A program made the position numbers and the translations under genes. This document shows, piece by piece, positions 51,292 through 58,861 of a stretch of DNA of 64,000 nt (the stretch's first letter is position 1; every line of letters starts with the position of its first letter). The stretch is taken from NCBI GenBank assembly GCA_903822545.1, contig CAIJPN010000069.1, positions 124,001-188,000 of the forward strand. Reading direction: 5' to 3'. Below the pieces are notes generated by a model that was not told the DNA's origin, ran no database searches, and saw nothing but the letters and a program-made list of their open reading frames with translations. This stretch comes from an uncultured Anaerolineae bacterium (GTDB taxonomy: Bacteria > Chloroflexota > Anaerolineae > Anaerolineales > Villigracilaceae).

Positions 51292-52300
51292 TCTGGGCGA
51301 GGTGGCCCCCATTTATGTCCCGGCGCTCATCCGCGTGGTGCAGCAGGAATTTCCCAACCAGATGCAGCACTTGACCACCGGCCCGGAGGATCGCCCAACG
51401 CCGCGCGAACTGCATCCGGCTTTTTATGGATGTTTTGACTGGCACTCCAGCGTGGAGATGCACTGGGCACTCATCCGCCTGCTGCGCATGGCGCCGGAGA
51501 AATTCGATCCCACACCTGTCCTGATGGTACTGGATGCTCATCTCACCGAACCGGCCTTAGCACAGGAAACCCGCTACATGCTAGCCCGGCGCAGTTTCGA
51601 GCGTCCTTACGGCTGGGGCTGGGCTCTGACATTCATCCACGAACTGACGCTGTGGGAAGACGACCACGCAGGGAAATGGCTGGAAGCCTGCCGCCCACTT
51701 GCGGATGCCATTACCAGCCTCATGCTGGACTGGCTTCCCAAAGCCACCTATCCCATTCGAGTGGGAATGCACAGTAACAGCGCTTTTGGCCTGGCGCGCT
51801 CAATCCCCTGGGCGCGATCCCTGGCAAAACAAGGTGATGAGCGCTTGTTGACCGCTATCACCCAGAAAGCAATTGACTGGTATGGGGATGACCGGAACTA
51901 TCCGGCTCACTATGAACCCGGCGGGAGTGATTTCCTCTCACCTGCCTTAACCGAAGTGGACCTAATGAGCCTGGTTCTAAACCGGGAAATTTTTCTCACA
52001 TGGTTGGACGGGTTTCTACCCGGACTTCCAACAGGCGAGCCTCGATCAATCTTCCAACCCGCCCATGTTTCTGACCCAACCGATGGGCAGCTAGCCCACC
52101 TGCACGGGCTGAACCTGTATCGAGCCTTTATCTGGAAACATCTCAGCAGGATCCTGCCAGCCGACGACAAGCGCAGACCCTATTTGGAGACAGCAGCCAG
52201 CATTCATGCCCAGGCAAGCATGAGCGCTGTGACCGGTTCTCATTACATGGTAGAACACTGGCTGGCCTGCTATGCTATGCTCTACCTGAGCGGCGGCTAA
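51263..52300 (+). CDS. DUF2891 family protein
   Basis: This is a 345-residue protein of the DUF2891 family: LHPAFYGCFDWHSSVEMHW, RSFERPYGWGWALTF, YPIRVGMHSNSAFGLA, WYGDDRNYPAHYEPGGSDFL and an ending with SHYMVEHWLACYAMLYL. The pattern of conserved Trp, His and Glu and all-helical repeats resembles a toroid enzyme of the glycoside hydrolase or lyase type, but no activity is known to me. I chose the ATG at 51263, with AGGA seven bases before, over an earlier ATG at 51158. It is intact, unlike its neighbours on both sides. Confidence 0.85.
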   Translation: MMTFQDATVNLGEVAPIYVPALIRVVQQEFPNQMQHLTTGPEDRPTPRELHPAFYGCFDWHSSVEMHWALIRLLRMAPEKFDPTPVLMVLDAHLTEPALAQETRYMLARRSFERPYGWGWALTFIHELTLWEDDHAGKWLEACRPLADAITSLMLDWLPKATYPIRVGMHSNSAFGLARSIPWARSLAKQGDERLLTAITQKAIDWYGDDRNYPAHYEPGGSDFLSPALTEVDLMSLVLNREIFLTWLDGFLPGLPTGEPRSIFQPAHVSDPTDGQLAHLHGLNLYRAFIWKHLSRILPADDKRRPYLETAASIHAQASMSAVTGSHYMVEHWLACYAMLYLSGG

Positions 52301-52319
52301 ACGTAACCTGTCTCACATC

Positions 52320-52904
52320 TTGACCCAAACACGAGGATTTTATGTTCAATTGGAATTAGAAAAACCAACCTTCCTGGGGCACTCCATGGGAGCAATTACA
52401 TCGCTCGTCCTGGCGGGTCTATTCCCAGACCTGCCGCGCGCCATTTTGCTGGAAGACCCGCCCGCCTTCTGGATGCCATCCCCAGGGCGGAACGAGGCCT
52501 TTCTGCAAGGTTTCTATGCCTGGCTTGAATCCAACAAGCGTAAGACCCGTGACGAGCTGCTTAACGAGTGCCGCACCCAAAAACCGGGCTGGCCTGAAGC
52601 AGAATTCAACCCCTGGGCAGATTCCAAGCACCGATTCAGCCTGCGCGTTGCAGGCTTGATTGATCCACCGGACATGGTTTCCATCAATTTCCCCGAGCTT
52701 CTCAAGCACATTTCCTGCCCGGTACTCTTCATCAGCGCCGATCCAGAGCGTGGAGCGGCATCCAATGAAGATGCAATTGCCCAACTAAAGGAGTATGTTC
52801 CGCAGCTCCAGGTGGCTCATATTCCGCAAGCCGGACACAATATCCGGTGTGATCAACCCACCCGCTACCTGGAAGTTGTCCAGCAGTTCCTGAATGGTTT
52901 ATAA
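52320..52904 (+). pseudogene. 5'-truncated alpha/beta hydrolase
   Basis: The frame encodes the C-terminal two thirds of an alpha/beta hydrolase: the nucleophile elbow GHSMGA appears within about 20 residues of the start, followed by PVLFISADPERG (acid region) and AGHNIR (catalytic His). The first 80 or so residues, including the oxyanion strand and HG motif, are missing. There is no ATG before the elbow and no ribosome site; only a TTG opens the frame. It probably lost its 5' end in a deletion and is not functional. Confidence 0.7.
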
Positions 52905-52986
52905 GCAGCTCAACGCAAGGGCATTCTTTGTCAGCTGTATGTTAGCTGGAAATTACTACACGCTACGCCGGTCAAATAAAATATGA

Positions 52987-53256
52987 TTTAACGGCAGCGC
53001 ACCACATATATGGTATGTCATCGCTGACGTACATGCCACCTCACGGGCCGATGGTTCCCCACTCCAGTATGATCGCTGCGAAGGCGGCGGTTCGTTTTTC
53101 TTACAAACCAGGGATGGTTGGGTTCATATGCCTGAGGGTTATTTTCCAGAACTCATCGGCTTTTGGATGAAGGTATTCGGGCTGGCCGGGCCAGGACAGG
53201 CCACACCATCGACAAATTGGCCCAAAACTGGGTTCACCAGGCACTGCCAGGGCTGA
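52987..53256 (+). pseudogene. Orphan coding remnant
   Basis: After a TGA at 52984 a frame stays open for 89 codons without a suitable start. It reads as credible protein: WYVIADVHATSRADGSPLQY, EGGGSFFLQTRDGWVHMPEG, YFPELIGFWMKVFGLAG. I do not recognise the family. It lies in the 419-bp gap after the truncated hydrolase and is most likely the 3' part of a lost gene. The rest of that gap holds only the terminator at its end. Confidence 0.5.
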
Positions 53257-53268
53257 GCGAAGAATGAC

Positions 53269-53306
53269 ATGAAAACAGCACCCAATTTACAGGATGCTGT
53301 TTTCAT
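53269..53306 (-). terminator. Terminator between the remnant and the efflux operon
   Basis: ATGAAAACAGCA (53269-53280) pairs perfectly with TGCTGTTTTCAT (53295-53306) across 14 bases. It lies 17 bp past the adaptor gene's stop and closes the minus-strand efflux operon; the A4/T4 in the stem makes it usable in both directions. Confidence 0.7.
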
Positions 53307-53323
53307 ATAAAAGGTTGGAGCTT

Positions 53324-54499
53324 CTACTTACTAAAACGCACTTCGACGCTCATCCCGGCGCGCAGGGTTGCCGGGGGATTTTCCAGCGTAACCTTGGTTC
53401 TATAAACTACATCCCCACCCAGGGTGTTGGCCAGGGGCGAGATCGATTCCACTTTGCCAGGAATTTCAACGTTAAGCGATTCAACGAACACAATCACGGG
53501 TTGACCAACTTCCACCTGGGGAACATCACGCTCGCTCAGGTCAGTGGTTTCAACATGCAGGGTTGCTACATCACTGATAACGACCACCACCTGCCCGGGA
53601 GAGACAAATTCACCGGGAACCAGGCTGAAGGTAATAACCGTTCCATCGATAGGAGCCAGCAAACGGGTTTGGTCAAGCCGGTATTGGGTAGCGGTCAGGG
53701 CATCACGGGCCTGTTCCAGCTGCGAAAGACGCGGGCCAGTAGCTTCCGGCGGAAGTTGTTCACCTTTCAGGGCAGAGAGATACCATTGAGCTTCCTGGAA
53801 ATCCGCCTTGGCGGTTTCCAGATTGGCATTCGCCAGGGCTGCGTCCACTTCCGAAGCTTTGCCTTCATACCAGTTCAGCTTGGAGATCAGACTGTCGAGA
53901 TAAAGTTGGGCATTGGTGTAGTTCACCAGGGCCGCGGCCTTCTTGGGATCGCCATCTGCCAGCCTGGCAACCTGCCTGTAAGCATCGGCAGCACGAGTCA
54001 GGGCCTGTTGGGCCAAATCAATCTCACCCTGAGTCTTATCGCGCAGCGTATCTGAAGCGCGGGGATAATTCAGCCGATTGGCTTCCTTCTGGGCATCTTC
54101 CAGGTTTTTACGTGCAGTTGCCACCGCCTGCCCAGCAGCTGCCACAGCAGTTGGGGAAGTCAGATCGCGTAAGGTGCGCTCAGCTTGGGCGATATCCAGC
54201 AGGATGGAGGTATTATCCAGCTCGATGAGCATGTCACCAGCTTTGACAAGCTGACCCTCAGCAGCGTTCACCCTGGCAACTTTTCCACTCACTGAAAATG
54301 CCAGCTGGGCATCCTGGGCCGGGAATACATTCCCGGAGGCTGTCACACCCGACACAGACAGCAGCCCACCCCCGCCAGCATCAGGAGAATCACCACCATC
54401 CAATGAAACAGTTGGAAGGGCCGTCGGCTGGCCGGAAGTTGTTCCGCAAGCCGCCAGGGCAAAAGCCAGGATCAAAATCAGGATCATATTTCTCTTCAT
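53324..54499 (-). CDS. HlyD/RND-type efflux adaptor lipoprotein
   Basis: This is a 391-residue membrane fusion protein. The signal peptide ends FALAAC (Cys18). The lipoyl half-motifs flank a long coiled coil of about 130 residues (LEDAQKEANRLNYPRASDTL to LSQLEQARDALTATQYRLDQ); DGTVITFSLVPGEFVSPGQV and the beta-barrel region follow. It links the FtsX/ATPase complex to the outside. I chose the ATG at 54499 (GGAG seven bases before). It is the last gene of the TetR-FtsX-FtsX-ATPase operon but has its own upstream dyad. Confidence 0.87.
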   Translation of the reverse strand: MKRNMILILILAFALAACGTTSGQPTALPTVSLDGGDSPDAGGGGLLSVSGVTASGNVFPAQDAQLAFSVSGKVARVNAAEGQLVKAGDMLIELDNTSILLDIAQAERTLRDLTSPTAVAAAGQAVATARKNLEDAQKEANRLNYPRASDTLRDKTQGEIDLAQQALTRAADAYRQVARLADGDPKKAAALVNYTNAQLYLDSLISKLNWYEGKASEVDAALANANLETAKADFQEAQWYLSALKGEQLPPEATGPRLSQLEQARDALTATQYRLDQTRLLAPIDGTVITFSLVPGEFVSPGQVVVVISDVATLHVETTDLSERDVPQVEVGQPVIVFVESLNVEIPGKVESISPLANTLGGDVVYRTKVTLENPPATLRAGMSVEVRFSK

Positions 54500-54565
54500 A
54501 CGTTCTCTCCGAATCTTTTTTGGATAGTTCAATTTGTGCCGACAAATCAAAGCCAGGTCGGACAT

Positions 54566-54602
54566 TTTTGTACAACAATTGTCAAGATTTTATTGTACAA
54601 AA
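54566..54602. promoter_or_regulatory. Twin TTGTACAA palindromes before the adaptor gene
   Basis: Two identical palindromic boxes TTGTACAA (54568-54575 and 54593-54600) lie 25 bp apart, extended to a 10-bp inverted repeat. A minus-strand TTGACA (54585-54580) sits between them, without a clear -10 box. This suggests a regulated internal promoter for the adaptor gene. Confidence 0.45.
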
Positions 54603-54630
54603 CCTATCGAAAACTATCCATTCTGCCTGA

Positions 54631-55317
54631 TTATTGGCTGGTTTTATCTTCAGCAATCAAACCATCACGCAGGGTGACCACGCGCCGGGCGTATTTGATG
54701 ACGCGCGGATCGTGGGTGGCAAAAACAAAGGTGACGCCGGTCTCTTTGTTCAGGCGGGTCATGATTTCCATGACCTGTTCGCCGTTGGTGCTGTCGAGGT
54801 TGGCGGTCGGTTCGTCAGCCAGGATCAGGGCTGGTTTGGGGGCCAGGGCGCGGGCAATGGCGACGCGCTGCTGCTGGCCGCCGCTCATCTGGTCGGGGCG
54901 TTTGTGGGCCTGTTCGGTCAGCCCAACGGCCTGGAGCAGTTCTTCCACCCGGGCCTTGCGGTCAGCGGCGCTGTGACCGTTGAGCAGCAGCGGCATTTCG
55001 ATGTTTTCGTAAGCCGTCAGGGTGGGAATCAGCGCAAAGAATTGGAAAACAAAGCCGATGTGGCCTTTGCGCATGTCGGCGCGCTGGTTACGATTCAGCG
55101 TGGTGACATCTTTTCCATCCACGAAGACGCGGCCAGCGGAGGGCTGGTCGAGGCAGCCGATCATTTGCAGCAGGGTGGTTTTCCCTGAGCCGGAAGGCCC
55201 CACCAGGGCGGTAAATTCCCCATTTTGGATGGAAAGGTTGACGCCGCGCAGGGCCTGGGTTTCGATTGTCCCGAGTTTGTAGGTACGGGTGACATTTTCA
55301 ATTTTTACGACTTCCAT
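54631..55317 (-). CDS. MacB/LolD-type ABC ATPase
   Basis: This is a 228-residue ATPase: Walker A GPSGSGKT at 40-47, Q-loop [16 protein letters not shown], signature MSGGQQQR, Walker [13 protein letters not shown], His in ATHDPRV. Length and sequence fit the LolD/MacB ATPases that power FtsX-type permeases by mechanotransmission. I chose the ATG at 55317 with AAGGAG seven bases upstream; an extended frame would run into the palindrome. It acts with the two permeases upstream. Confidence 0.92.
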   Translation of the reverse strand: MEVVKIENVTRTYKLGTIETQALRGVNLSIQNGEFTALVGPSGSGKTTLLQMIGCLDQPSAGRVFVDGKDVTTLNRNQRADMRKGHIGFVFQFFALIPTLTAYENIEMPLLLNGHSAADRKARVEELLQAVGLTEQAHKRPDQMSGGQQQRVAIARALAPKPALILADEPTANLDSTNGEQVMEIMTRLNKETGVTFVFATHDPRVIKYARRVVTLRDGLIAEDKTSQ

Positions 55318-55334
55318 TGTAGTTCTCCTTAACC

Positions 55335-55416
55335 GCCCCCTCCCGGCCTCCCCCATTTTCCGCTGAAGTTCGCGGAAAATGGGGGAGGTGGCCCTGCGAA
55401 GCGGGCCGGAGGGGGC
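55335..55416. repeat. Large palindromic repeat inside the efflux operon
   Basis: An outer arm pair of 13 bp with one bulge (55335-55348 with 55404-55416), a perfect inner 15-bp stem (55349-55363 with 55372-55386) and a small GGCCC/GGGCC hairpin (55390-55407) make an 82-bp element. It fills the gap between the second permease gene and the ATPase gene, ending 17 bp before the ATPase ATG. Confidence 0.75.
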
Positions 55417-55424
55417 AGAATAAT

Positions 55425-56639
55425 TTATTTTTCAGCCCGCAGCGCTTGCACTGGTTCCATGCGGGAGGCCAGGTGGGCGGGATAGTAAGACGCCAAGATG
55501 GTGATAACAAAGGTGGTAATGGTCAGGTCGATGACATCTTCGAGCATCAGGTAGGGGAAGATGCGGTCATCCATGATCAACCCGCTGCTCAGGCCAAGGT
55601 CGCCAAAGTAGATGCCGACCTGCCCAAAGTAGGCTGAAAGCGCCCCACCTGCCAGCAGGCCAACGGCGATTCCGCCCGCCGCAAGCAGAACCGCTTCTGC
55701 CAGGAATAGGATGATGATCTGCCAGCCTTTCATGCCCAGCGAAGCCAGGATGCCGATTTCGCGGGTGCGCTCGAAGACGGCCATCAGCATGGTATTGACG
55801 ATGACGGTCACGGTCACGCCCAGGATGATCAGGCTCAGGATGCCGATGTAGGCATCGGAAAAGTCGTTTACCAGCACCAGTAGTTGGTTCAGTTCCGCCC
55901 AGGTTTTGACCGAATACGCCGAGCCGGTAATGGATGCGGCTACGGAGGCTGCCTGTTCGCGGTCGTTCAGCATGACGAAGATTATGCTGGCATGATTCCC
56001 GGCGCCCGAAAAAGCCTGGGCTTTGGCGAGCGGGAGCAGGATAATGCCCTTGTCGTAGGCGCTGGAACCGGTGGAGAAGATGCCCCGCACGGTGAAGGGT
56101 TGCTCATCGACACTCCCTTCAGCCGTGTTGACCAGTAAATTGATCGTATCGCCCACCCCGAGCTGGAGTGTATCAGCCAGCGGCGCGCCGATCAGGATGC
56201 CATCGCGGTCATCCGCGGCCGGGAACTGGCCCGAAACCACCTGATATGGCTCATTGGCCGGGGAGGCGGGGTCAACGCCCATGATTTGCACCCCGGTCGA
56301 GGCATCGCCTGATGCCACAATTCCACTGGCAAACAGGCGCGGGGTGGCGAATTTGACCTGCGGCAAGGCCGCGATTTGGGCGGCGATTTGCTCCGGGTTT
56401 TCCACCAGGTATTCCCAGGCCACGCTGAGTTTATCGGGATCGTAATTGGCGTTGGCGACCTGGATGTGGCCGCTGTTCAGCCTGAGCGTATCTTCCATCG
56501 AAGTGCGCATCTCGCCTTTGAAAAAGGTGGCCATGAAAATCAGCAAGGTCAGCGAAACCGAGAGCGCCAGCGCAGAGAGCGCCGAGCGTCGGCGGTGACG
56601 CAATAGATTGCGAAAAGCCATTTTGAAATAATTAAACAT
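55425..56639 (-). CDS. FtsX-like ABC permease
   Basis: This is a 404-residue MacB/LolCE-type permease: first helix at about 17-40 after [19 protein letters not shown], a long extracytoplasmic MacB-core domain (45-265), then three helices near 275-300, 320-350 and 370-395 with [20 protein letters not shown]. The ending [20 protein letters not shown] is typical. I chose the ATG at 56639 with GGAGG six bases before. It is a paralogue of the adjacent permease, and the two probably form a heterodimer. Confidence 0.9.
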   Translation of the reverse strand: MFNYFKMAFRNLLRHRRRSALSALALSVSLTLLIFMATFFKGEMRTSMEDTLRLNSGHIQVANANYDPDKLSVAWEYLVENPEQIAAQIAALPQVKFATPRLFASGIVASGDASTGVQIMGVDPASPANEPYQVVSGQFPAADDRDGILIGAPLADTLQLGVGDTINLLVNTAEGSVDEQPFTVRGIFSTGSSAYDKGIILLPLAKAQAFSGAGNHASIIFVMLNDREQAASVAASITGSAYSVKTWAELNQLLVLVNDFSDAYIGILSLIILGVTVTVIVNTMLMAVFERTREIGILASLGMKGWQIIILFLAEAVLLAAGGIAVGLLAGGALSAYFGQVGIYFGDLGLSSGLIMDDRIFPYLMLEDVIDLTITTFVITILASYYPAHLASRMEPVQALRAEK

Positions 56640-56649
56640 GACTGGCCTC

Positions 56650-57879
56650 CTAGACGTGATGCAGCGCCGTCGCCGGTTCACGCATGGATGCGTCGCGGGC
56701 GGGCATTAGCGCGGCCAGGGTGGCGATGACCAGCACGGTGATGCCGTGCTGGAGAACCTTCATCGGCACCATCTGCGAGTAGATGCGACCGCTGATCAGG
56801 GCGGTATATTCCGTCAGGTCGGCAAACTGGCTGTAGTCAAGGCCATAATAAGCCAGCGCGCCGTTGACCAGCGTCCCCAGGATCGCGCCGATGATTGCGC
56901 CCATCACGCCGATCAGCGTGCCTTCGAGCAGGAAGAGCAGCATTACGCCGCCGGGTTTCATCCCCAGCGCGCCCAGCACGCCAATTTCGCGGGTGCGCTC
57001 AAAGACCGCCATCATCTGCGAATTCAGGATGCCGATGGCTGCCACGCACAACATGATGATGCCGAAAACACCCATCACGCCGCTCTTCATATCCATCGTC
57101 TGCTTGAGATCGGGGAAGGAATTGATCCAGGTGTTGACTTCGTACCCGGTAACGCGGCTGTTGATGTAGCTGACCACGCCTGCTTCCTGCCCGATCTGTT
57201 CGAGTGAGATGACCACTTCCGTCACCTGCCCATCCAGGCTAAACAGGCTTTGGGCCTCGGCCAGCGACATGTAAATGGTGGTCTTTTCCACGCTCGGCAC
57301 GCCGACATCGTAAATGCCGATCACTTCCAGCGTGCGCTGGCGGGTCTGCTCGTGTGTGGATTGCGCCACCATAGTGATGCGGTCGCCCACGCCAATATCC
57401 ATGGCGGTTGCCAGGCCCTGGCCGATGACGATGTAATCGCCCGCTTCAGAACTGAGATAGCGCCCCTGGCTGATATTTTGCGCCACCGGGCTGATGCTTG
57501 CTTCTTTCTCGGGTTCAATCCCGATCACCGCCACCGAGAACGCGCCCTCGCGGTTGGTCACCAGCCCGCCAGTATTGATGCGTTTGGCAGCCAGCACCAC
57601 ATCCGCATGGCCTTCGGCGGCCTGGATGAGCGCATCCGGGTCGGTAAGCGGGATTAACGGTTTGCTGCCCACTTTTTCGTTATATCCCGGCGCATGCACC
57701 TGGATATTGCCACCCAAAAGCTGGATGGCATTGCCATAGATGGCCTGCTCGAAACCGCCAATCAAGCCATCATATAAAACCAGCATCGACATCATCACAC
57801 CCATCGCAATTGCGATAATGAGTGTGCGGCGTCTCTGCCTCCACACATTGCGCCATGCAAGGCGCAGGTAAAGTTGCAT
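56650..57879 (-). CDS. FtsX-like ABC permease
   Basis: This is a 409-residue permease of the same class: WRNVWRQRRRTLIIAIAMGV at the first helix, an external domain at about 45-275, [20 protein letters not shown] between late helices, and an ending with PARDASMREPATALHHV. I chose the ATG at 57879 with AAGGAG five bases before. Its stop is ten bases from the next permease's start. It is the second gene of the operon, after TetR and a palindromic repeat. Confidence 0.9.
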   Translation of the reverse strand: MQLYLRLAWRNVWRQRRRTLIIAIAMGVMMSMLVLYDGLIGGFEQAIYGNAIQLLGGNIQVHAPGYNEKVGSKPLIPLTDPDALIQAAEGHADVVLAAKRINTGGLVTNREGAFSVAVIGIEPEKEASISPVAQNISQGRYLSSEAGDYIVIGQGLATAMDIGVGDRITMVAQSTHEQTRQRTLEVIGIYDVGVPSVEKTTIYMSLAEAQSLFSLDGQVTEVVISLEQIGQEAGVVSYINSRVTGYEVNTWINSFPDLKQTMDMKSGVMGVFGIIMLCVAAIGILNSQMMAVFERTREIGVLGALGMKPGGVMLLFLLEGTLIGVMGAIIGAILGTLVNGALAYYGLDYSQFADLTEYTALISGRIYSQMVPMKVLQHGITVLVIATLAALMPARDASMREPATALHHV

Positions 57880-57901
57880 TGTTGCTCCTTTTCTCAATCA
57901 A

Positions 57902-58017
57902 TTGTCATTGCGAACGAGCGTAGCGAGTGAAGCAATCTGATGAAGGTCAGGAATACCCGTTTAACGGGATTTTTCCAGGGGGGGGGGAGATTGCTTCGCG
58001 GAAATCGCTCACAAAGA
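57902..58017. repeat. Degenerate palindromic repeat with G10 tract
   Basis: GAAGCAATCT (57929-57938) and AGATTGCTTC (57988-57997) are inverted arms of the common TCATTGCGA...AAGCAATCT dispersed repeat, the left end intact (57905-57938) and the right end degraded. Between them lie a CCCGTT/AACGGG hairpin and a run of ten Gs (57978-57987). It occupies the gap between tetR and the first permease gene. Confidence 0.65.
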
Positions 58018-58021
58018 CACT

Positions 58022-58708
58022 TTACGGCGCTTCCAGCCATTCCTTCAGCATTTCCGCATCGCCAACCGGAAGCGAGCCGGGCGGCGCGCCCAAAAGCCGC
58101 TCCATCGAGTCGGAATACGCGCCCATCACTGCGGTCAGTTGCTCCAGCGCGTCGGGTGGGGGCTTGTCTGCCAGCAGCAGGTCAGAAATCGTATCCTCGA
58201 AACCGCGCGAGATGCCCAGAATCATGTTCCCGAACTGTTCGGGGTACTGCGTCGTGAACACCCCCTCTGCGATGCCCTGGTGGATGATCTGCGCCAGCAT
58301 CGGGGCGATGCGCTTCATGGCGGCGGATTCCTGCTTGTGACGCATCAACGAATTCGAATCGGCTCGCCAGGCGCGCAGGATGCCAATCATCAGGGCTTTT
58401 TGGGCGGTTTTCCAGCGTCCGCCGGTGTCGAAATAACGGCGGAACTTTTCCAGGGCGGGCAGGTCGGCATTCACGATGGGGCGCATCACCAGTTCGGCTT
58501 CGTCCAGCATCCGGTTAATCATCCCGTCGAGCAGGGCTTGTTTCGAGTCGAAATAGTGGTAAAAAGCCCCCTTCGAGATTTTCAGCGCATCCAGGATGTC
58601 CTGGATGGACATCGCATCGTAGCCTTTGGTATACACCAACTGGCGGGCGACATCCAAGATCTCATTGCGGTGCGCAGCATAATCTTCTTCTTTGAAAATT
58701 CTTGCCAT
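58022..58708 (-). CDS. TetR family regulator of the efflux operon
   Basis: This is a 228-residue regulator with the HTH MSIQDILDALKISKGAFYHY (about 33-52) and an all-helical ligand domain. It is the first gene of the efflux operon. A 21-bp perfect palindrome just upstream, over the start of transcription, is almost certainly its own operator. The ligand is probably a toxic compound exported by the system. The ribosome site AAGGA lies close to the ATG (two to three bases). Confidence 0.9.
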   Translation of the reverse strand: MARIFKEEDYAAHRNEILDVARQLVYTKGYDAMSIQDILDALKISKGAFYHYFDSKQALLDGMINRMLDEAELVMRPIVNADLPALEKFRRYFDTGGRWKTAQKALMIGILRAWRADSNSLMRHKQESAAMKRIAPMLAQIIHQGIAEGVFTTQYPEQFGNMILGISRGFEDTISDLLLADKPPPDALEQLTAVMGAYSDSMERLLGAPPGSLPVGDAEMLKEWLEAP

Positions 58709-58722
58709 ATTCCTTCTCTTTT

Positions 58723-58743
58723 ATAAACCGACTGTCGGTTTAT
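58723..58743. promoter_or_regulatory. TetR operator, 21-bp perfect palindrome
   Basis: The core AAACCGACTGTCGGTTT is symmetric around one central T, and symmetry extends two bases further on each side. It lies ten bases downstream of the -10 box, covering the expected transcription start, and 15 bases before the tetR ATG. Confidence 0.85.
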
Positions 58744-58752
58744 TTATCAAAA

Positions 58753-58781
58753 ATTATATGCCTCCTGAACACAAATGTCAA
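58753..58781 (-). promoter_or_regulatory. Consensus sigma-70 promoter of the efflux operon
   Basis: On the minus strand TTGACA (58781-58776) and TATAAT (58758-58753) are both perfect consensus boxes, separated by exactly 17 bases. It drives tetR and the export genes and would be shut by repressor at the adjacent palindrome. Confidence 0.88.
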
Positions 58782-58801
58782 GAATTCGCGCGTAAAAGAA
58801 G

Positions 58802-58839
58802 AAAGGGCAGCGTTCGTTTTTCAACGCACGCTGCCCTTT
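58802..58839 (-). terminator. Rho-independent terminator of the surface-protein gene
   Basis: AAAGGGCAGCGT (58802-58813) pairs perfectly with ACGCTGCCCTTT (58828-58839) across 14 bases; on the minus strand CTTCTTTT follows. It lies 22 bp past the stop of the gene at 58862. Confidence 0.8.
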
Positions 58840-58861
58840 GGAAGGAATACAATGCGAGCAA

